DNA from: Acidobacteriota bacterium
GTDB taxonomy: Bacteria > Acidobacteriota > Terriglobia > Terriglobales > Acidobacteriaceae
Length of the DNA: 8,391 bases
NCBI GenBank assembly: GCA_021802085.1
Contig: JAKAAZ010000161.1
Coordinates: forward strand, 1 to 8,391
Direction of reading: 5' to 3'
Position numbers and translations under genes: made by a program. Positions 6,756-8,391 of this stretch are shown here, piece by piece. Under the pieces are notes generated by a model that worked only from the letters and a program-made list of their open reading frames with translations, was not told where the DNA came from and did no database searches. Within the stretch, counting starts at the first letter, position 1, and every line of letters begins with the position of its first letter.

Positions 6756-6798
6756 AACTGTAGTAGTACGGCCCGGCAGGGCTTGTATAAAGAATTGC

Positions 6799-6811
6799 TA
6801 TGTCCAGAATA
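6799..6811 (-). promoter_or_regulatory. Candidate LysR box (T-N11-A) upstream of the LysR gene
   Basis: On the minus strand this 13-mer reads TATTCTGGACATA, a T-N11-A with a 3-bp dyad (TAT/ATA) ending 43 bases before the LysR ATG. LysR proteins usually bind such sites for autoregulation. The dyad is short and such motifs are frequent by chance. A TGGACA resembling a -35 lies inside it, but no -10 sits at the proper distance. Confidence 0.25.
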
Positions 6812-6949
6812 AAGGAAATCTATTCCAGTTTACGCGCGAAGTCGTGTCGGGTTGGAATGAGCCGTCGAATCCCCGCCGCATGACGGCGCGTGCTGCTGTA
6901 CCGGGGTGGGGCCGCCGGTTTGCGGGTGTCGCGCGAAAATCTAATCCTG

Positions 6950-7150
6950 CTACTTCGCAGAGGCGGTTGTGGGAGCAGCAGCGGGAGTGGGAGTGGGATG
7001 CGAGCCGCTCTGCGAACCTCTCCGTGCAGACTGACGGGCGAGCTTGGCCTCTTTGTTTCGCTTGTAGTGGCGTACGACGTCGGGCCAGAACTCGATGAGT
7101 TCAGCGCCCACCGCCCCTTCTATGGTCACCCGCCATTCAAGGAATTGTTT
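6950..7150 (-). pseudogene. C-terminal remnant of a paralogue of the 7401-8288 secreted protein
   Basis: The minus frame is open from just after a TGA at 7153-7151 to TAG at 6952-6950. From a GTG at 7129 it would encode 59 residues beginning VTIEGAVGAELIEFWPDV. Aligned without gaps to residues 260-277 of the neighbouring secreted protein (VTAEGALGALGVEFWPDV), 13 of 18 residues match, including EFWPDV. The similarity starts abruptly near the in-frame stop and no other part of the family (for example the NLYYPS motif) is seen upstream, so only the C-terminus survives. The tail runs on as a basic stretch (HYKRNKEAKLARQSARR) and a Pro/Thr/Ala-rich end. The reading is a truncated, inverted paralogue left after deletion or rearrangement. 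A functional 59-aa peptide from the GTG is possible but less likely. Confidence 0.72.
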
Positions 7151-7400
7151 TCATTTTAGATTAGGTTGGAATGCCCGAAGATCTGTCATGTAGGTTGGAA
7201 ATTGGCCGCGGACAGGGACTGATGCGTCACGCGAGTCTTACTCGCGGCCCTCTGGGGCGCGATGTATGCAGCGATCGAATGGTAGGAAGATTAGAAACTA
7301 TTCGGACCGCCCACGCGTCTAAAACTAGAATGAATGGAACAGGATCCTTTTTCTTCCGATCTGCGACAAGATTTTCCGCCGCTTTTGTAAGTGAGGTTGT
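7151..7400. other. Intergenic region upstream of the secreted-protein gene
   Basis: No gene is supported here; the short open frames lack coding character. It contains TAGGTTGGAA as a direct repeat (7162-7171 and 7191-7200) and a perfect hairpin at 7230-7246. It must also hold the promoter of the downstream plus-strand gene, of which no convincing -35/-10 pair is seen. A GTGAGG at 7391-7396 is the probable ribosome site for the TTG at 7401. Confidence 0.5.
7230..7246. promoter_or_regulatory. Perfect inverted repeat upstream of the secreted-protein gene
   Basis: CGCGAGT-CTT-ACTCGCG forms a 7-bp perfect stem with a 3-base loop. No T-run follows on either strand, so it does not look like an intrinsic terminator. 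It could be a protein-binding palindrome or a leader-RNA hairpin about 155 bases before the start codon at 7401. Confidence 0.4.
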
Positions 7401-8288
7401 TTGATCGAACACAAGTATCGCGGTCTGCGTTCCTGCGTCAGGCGTATGGCCGCTGTGATGATTTTCATCAGCGGGGGGACGCTCTGGGCGCAAGCGGGTC
7501 CCCCGGCTGATTCAAACCCGAATGCAACCGCGCGCGTCCAGGCGGCAAATTCCGCGTCCTCATCCATCCATGGAGCAAAACCCGCCCAGGCGCAGCAGGC
7601 CCCGAACGCGCCCGCGCCCGCTGCCGTACCCGCTCCTCCATCTACCAGCGATCAGGCCGAGCAGCAGTTGCGGCAGCAGGAACATCAACGAATCCTCAGG
7701 GTCATTCCAAACTTCAATACCAGTTATATCCAGAACGCGGCTCCTCTTTCGCCACAGCAGAAATTTCGGTTGGCATTCCGCGGCGGCATCGATCCGTTTG
7801 AATTTGTTGCGGCCGGCGCGATTGCGGGCTGGGGGCAGGCTGAAGACGACAACGCCGGCTATGGTCAGGGCGCGCAAGGATATGCCAAGAGGTATGGCGC
7901 GGCCTATGCCGATAGCGCCGACGGCATCCTGTGGGGGAATGCCATCTTTCCCGTGCTGTTCCATGAAGATCCACGGTATTTTCGCCAAGGAGCAGGCAGC
8001 TTCTGGAGCCGGTTTAAGTACGCCGTTTCCACCACGGTATGGACGAAGAACGATGATGGGTCATGGGGTCCGAATTACGCAAACGTTCTAGGCAATATAG
8101 TTGCTGGCGGGATTTCCAATCTCTATTACCCGAGTGATAATCGAGGCGTGGGACTGACTTTTGAAGGGGCCGGGACGGTCACCGCGGAAGGAGCACTGGG
8201 CGCGCTTGGCGTGGAATTCTGGCCGGATGTCTCACACAAACTCTTTCATACTCCCCTGCCGAACTCTTCCCAGGACGCGCCAAAATAG
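7401..8288 (+). CDS. Secreted/periplasmic protein of unknown function, family with EFWPD C-terminus
   Basis: A 295-residue exported protein. The N-terminus has a basic region (HKYRGLRSCVRR), a hydrophobic core (MAAVMIFISGGTL) and a probable signal peptidase site after WAQA (residue 32). A Pro/Ala/Gln-rich flexible linker follows (33-95). The folded part, about 97-285, starts RILRVIPNFNTSYI and has aromatic and glycine-rich segments: KFRLAFRGGIDPFEFVAAGA, FPVLFHEDPRYF (183-194), GGISNLYYPS (236-245) and VEFWPDV (271-277). I recognise this pattern (ILRVIPNF ... HxDPRY ... NLYYP ... EFWPD) as a hypothetical-protein family common and often multicopy in Acidobacteriota; its role is unknown to me. 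TTG at 7401 is preferred because GTGAGG lies 4 bases upstream and it supplies the basic n-region; ATG at 7446 would still leave a hydrophobic leader. A truncated relative lies inverted at 6950-7150. Outer-membrane or envelope location is inference. Confidence 0.85.
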   Translation: MIEHKYRGLRSCVRRMAAVMIFISGGTLWAQAGPPADSNPNATARVQAANSASSSIHGAKPAQAQQAPNAPAPAAVPAPPSTSDQAEQQLRQQEHQRILRVIPNFNTSYIQNAAPLSPQQKFRLAFRGGIDPFEFVAAGAIAGWGQAEDDNAGYGQGAQGYAKRYGAAYADSADGILWGNAIFPVLFHEDPRYFRQGAGSFWSRFKYAVSTTVWTKNDDGSWGPNYANVLGNIVAGGISNLYYPSDNRGVGLTFEGAGTVTAEGALGALGVEFWPDVSHKLFHTPLPNSSQDAPK

Positions 8289-8305
8289 GACATCCAGCGC
8301 GCGAC

Positions 8306-8333
8306 CCGGTTCAGGTGGAAAGCGCCTGACCGG
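8306..8333. terminator. Hairpin between convergent genes, possible bidirectional terminator
   Basis: CCGGTTCAGG at 8306-8315 pairs with CCTGACCGG at 8325-8333 with one bulged T, and two further inner pairs (one G-T) close on a GAAAG loop, giving about 11 bp. It starts 18 bases after the secreted-protein stop and contains the stop codon of the opposing flavoprotein gene. No U-tract follows on either strand, so it may act as a transcript-end stabiliser or a weak terminator rather than a classic intrinsic one. Confidence 0.5.
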
Positions 8334-8391
8334 CGCAGAAGCCCGAGGCCCAGGCCCACTGAAAGTTGAAGCCGCCCAGGTAGCCGGTGAC
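8311..8391 (-). CDS. BaiN/HI0933-type NAD(P)/FAD-dependent oxidoreductase, C-terminal end (partial)
   Basis: The minus strand is open from the window edge to a TGA at 8313-8311 and encodes 26 residues: VTGYLGGFNFQWAWASGF then CAGQALST. The GG(F/Y)NxQWAxxSGxxAG pattern is the characteristic end of the HI0933/BaiN-like flavoprotein family, where this segment closes the FAD site. The remaining roughly 380-400 residues expected for the family lie beyond the right edge. It is convergent with the secreted-protein gene, 22 bases from its stop. Some family members are annotated as 3-oxo bile acid reductases or aminoacetone oxidases, but the substrate of this one cannot be said. Confidence 0.85.
   Translation of the reverse strand, partial: VTGYLGGFNFQWAWASGFCAGQALST

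Noticed and set aside
5802..6812. Long plus-strand open frame (336 aa) opposite the LysR gene
   Set aside because: It is antisense to a full-length LysR protein and has no family features.
6861..6888. Hairpins GCCGTC/GACGGC or CGCCG/CGGCG as a terminator downstream of the gene remnant
   Set aside because: The alternatives compete, stems are 5-6 bp and no T-run follows.
1..8391. CRISPR array, insertion sequence, rRNA, prophage or toxin-antitoxin genes
   Set aside because: No regularly spaced repeats, transposase motifs, rRNA-like sequence or phage/toxin proteins were seen on either strand.

Overview
The window is ordinary GC-rich bacterial chromosome with mostly short gaps, several overlapping stop/start codons and no phage, plasmid or CRISPR content. 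The best guess for the host is an Acidobacteriota member (Terriglobia-like). This rests on recognition, not on a search: the secreted protein at 7401-8288 belongs to a family I associate with acidobacterial genomes, and the repeat near 221-248 is the type that reads HPERSEGP on one strand and LRCxQDD on the other, which is scattered through such genomes.

Layout. 1-288: no convincing gene; a dispersed repeat with a possible decayed second copy. 289-444 (-): a 51-aa, extremely basic small protein with a (GA)7 tract in its leader. 524-3172 (-): UvrD/PcrA-type DNA helicase with all superfamily 1 motifs, a long insertion and a C-terminal Tudor-like domain. 3285-3830 (+): LOG-family nucleotide phosphoribohydrolase, divergent from the helicase across 112 bp. 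6755 down to 3811 (-): four tightly packed genes, in transcription order a LysR regulator, a TauE/SafE (TSUP) anion exporter, a ferric-reductase/MsrQ-like haem membrane protein, and a DUF971 (GBBH N-terminal-like) protein carrying two CxCxxC motifs. The last three are joined by a 1-base and an 11-base overlap. 6950-7150 (-): the C-terminal remnant of a paralogue of the next gene. 7401-8288 (+): a secreted or periplasmic protein of unknown function. 8311-8391 (-): the C-terminal end of a BaiN/HI0933-type flavoprotein, running off the window and facing the secreted-protein gene across a strong hairpin.

How the genes may work together. The four-gene minus-strand cluster is the most system-like part. 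A LysR regulator, a permease family that often exports sulfite or organosulfonates, a haem b electron-transfer membrane protein related to the MsrPQ sulfoxide repair system, and a Cys-rich metal-site protein suggest a small redox or sulfur-handling operon. The gene order and overlaps are seen directly; the shared function is inference. The helicase and LOG genes are housekeeping. The secreted protein and its broken relative point to local duplication and decay of a lineage-specific family.
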